Origin: Microvirga terrae
Lineage (GTDB): Bacteria; Pseudomonadota; Alphaproteobacteria; Rhizobiales; Beijerinckiaceae
Assembly: GCF_013307435.2 (NCBI RefSeq)
Contig: NZ_CP102845.1
Coordinates: forward strand, 1,178,001-1,242,000
Direction: 5' to 3'
Length of the DNA: 64,000 nt
The position numbers and the translations under genes were made by a program. Under the pieces are notes generated by a model. The model saw only the letters and a list, made by a program, of their open reading frames with translations, was not told where the DNA came from and searched no databases. Positions 63,235 to 64,000 of this stretch are shown here, piece by piece. Each line of letters opens with the position of its first letter. Positions within the stretch are counted from its first letter, which is position 1.

Positions 63235-63966
63235 TCAAAGGTCGATCAGGCGGTGCTGAAGCGCCCGAGCGACCGCGTGAGTCTTGTTGGCAGCGCTCAG
63301 CTTCTGGCAGGCGCTGCAGATATGGGCCGTGATGGTCCTCTCCGTCACGCCCAGGATTTCGCCCGTGTCGGCGGCTGACTTGCCCAAGGCCGCCCAGCGC
63401 AGGGTCTCTCTCTCCCGGGCGGTCAGCGGGTTGGGTTGGGGAGCGGGTGCCAAGACCAGTCGCGCCCGTTCGAATGCGTATATGGCCATCAGATGGAGCG
63501 CCGGCTTGGTCTGCGGTGTCAGGTCGAGCTGTGGGCCGCTCATGGAAAGGCAAGCTTCGAAGCCGTTAAGCCCATGGATTGGCAGGCAATAGCCCTGCTT
63601 CATGCCGAATTCCGCGGCCCCGTGCATCACCTCCAGCCCCTTCGGGTTTGTGTCCGGATCGTAAGGGGCGTCCGCCCACTCGAAGGGTTGGACGGTTCGC
63701 CGGCAAAGGCGGATGACGGGATCGTGGCGGTCGTACCCGTTCCGAGTGTAGCGGCGAAACCAATCCATCGGCCACTTTTTCAGCAGAACCAGTGTTTCGA
63801 TCCGTTGCTCCGGATGCGGTAGCCCGGTCATGATGAAGTTCTCGAAGCCGAAGCGGGCGAAGGATCGCTCCATCGCATTGATGATTTCATCAGGAGTAGC
63901 CAAGTGATCCAATTTTTCAATAAAATCAAAGGCTTCTATCGAATGATCAGGGCTTCGGCCGCTCAC
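63235..63966 (-). CDS. LuxR family autoinducer-binding transcriptional regulator
   Basis: Receptor-regulator for the signal made by the adjacent LuxI. The 243-residue product has an N-terminal autoinducer-binding domain (about 15-165) with the ligand-pocket pattern WPMDWFRRYTRNGYDRHDP, then EWAD, holding the conserved Trp, Tyr, Asp, Pro and Trp. The C-terminal GerE-type helix-turn-helix reads [20 protein letters not shown] and then ILGVTERTITAHICSACQKL. Upstream, an ACCTGTAG half-site lies 24-31 bp before the start. The pair is a complete quorum-sensing circuit. Confidence 0.92.
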   Translation of the reverse strand: MSGRSPDHSIEAFDFIEKLDHLATPDEIINAMERSFARFGFENFIMTGLPHPEQRIETLVLLKKWPMDWFRRYTRNGYDRHDPVIRLCRRTVQPFEWADAPYDPDTNPKGLEVMHGAAEFGMKQGYCLPIHGLNGFEACLSMSGPQLDLTPQTKPALHLMAIYAFERARLVLAPAPQPNPLTARERETLRWAALGKSAADTGEILGVTERTITAHICSACQKLSAANKTHAVARALQHRLIDL

Positions 63967-63989
63967 GGAGACCTCGTGGTTATCTCAAC

Positions 63990-63997
63990 CTACAGGT
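63990..63997 (-). promoter_or_regulatory. lux-box half-site upstream of luxR
   Basis: On the minus strand ACCTGTAG, identical to the half-site before luxI, within an AACCTGTAGGTT near-palindrome at the window edge. It could mediate autoregulation; the surrounding promoter lies outside the window. Confidence 0.35.
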
Positions 63998-64000
63998 TAA

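Overview
The window is GC-rich, densely packed chromosomal DNA. Gene content and signals point to an alphaproteobacterium of the Hyphomicrobiales, most like Methylobacteriaceae such as Microvirga. This is inferred from an Hsp20-DUF1150 pair, EcfG-type general-stress promoters (GGAAC-N16/17-CGTT), a small SRP RNA beside dnaX-ybaB-recR, a CycM-like membrane cytochrome c, a LuxR/LuxI pair and two families of dispersed palindromes of rhizobial type. No transposase, integrase, phage gene, plasmid origin, rRNA or CRISPR array was seen, so this reads as core chromosome with a few accessory patches.

Layout. 1-2.8 kb: a truncated Hsp20, DUF1150, an alpha/beta hydrolase and a GT4 glycosyltransferase. 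2.9-8.1 kb: infC-rpmI-rplT-pheS-pheT, with infC apparently starting at an AUU codon, followed by a convergent moeB-like gene. 9.0-18.4 kb (+): a nucleoside uptake and breakdown operon (BMP-family binding protein, ATPase, an embedded VOC protein, two permeases, cdd, purine nucleoside phosphorylase, deoC, deoA, ghrA). 18.5-27.0 kb (-): NlpC/P60 hydrolase, M17 peptidase, an orphan sugar-acid kinase (dgoK-like), upp, a DUF1688/URC4 protein, a GTP-cyclohydrolase-II-like/URC1 protein, a small secreted orphan and deoB. Together 9-27 kb looks like one nucleoside-catabolism island: import, deamination, phosphorolysis, pentose-phosphate breakdown, and disposal of free uracil through the little-studied URC route.

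27.1-35.8 kb (-): a Yej-type peptide ABC transporter with two tandem binding proteins, plus a CDF metal exporter. 36-40.5 kb: cytochrome c, kdsB, pheA, GNAT, nudC and a HIT protein. 40.6-50.7 kb: ffs (SRP RNA), dnaX, ybaB, recR, dapD, dapE, a membrane protein, truA, GNAT, fmt, def, rmuC. 50.8-52.3 kb: a DUF892 protein under an EcfG promoter, then about 1 kb without protein genes that holds a strong sigma70-type promoter in front of a 6S-like structured RNA candidate and several palindromic repeats. 52.3-57.9 kb (-): pyrimidine 5'-nucleotidase, argB, DUF423, engB, yidC, rnpA, rpmH. 58-60.6 kb: a TVP38 membrane protein, an orphan histidine kinase and tRNA-Arg(ACG). 60.7-62.2 kb: a cluster of small stress proteins with EcfG promoters. 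62.3-64 kb (-): luxR, luxI and a small gene overlapping the end of luxI.

The most interesting items are the URC-type uracil catabolism genes joined to an orphan kinase, the 6S-like RNA candidate, the small gene overlapping luxI, the EcfG promoter cluster, and the 89-bp composite palindromes found mainly between convergent genes.
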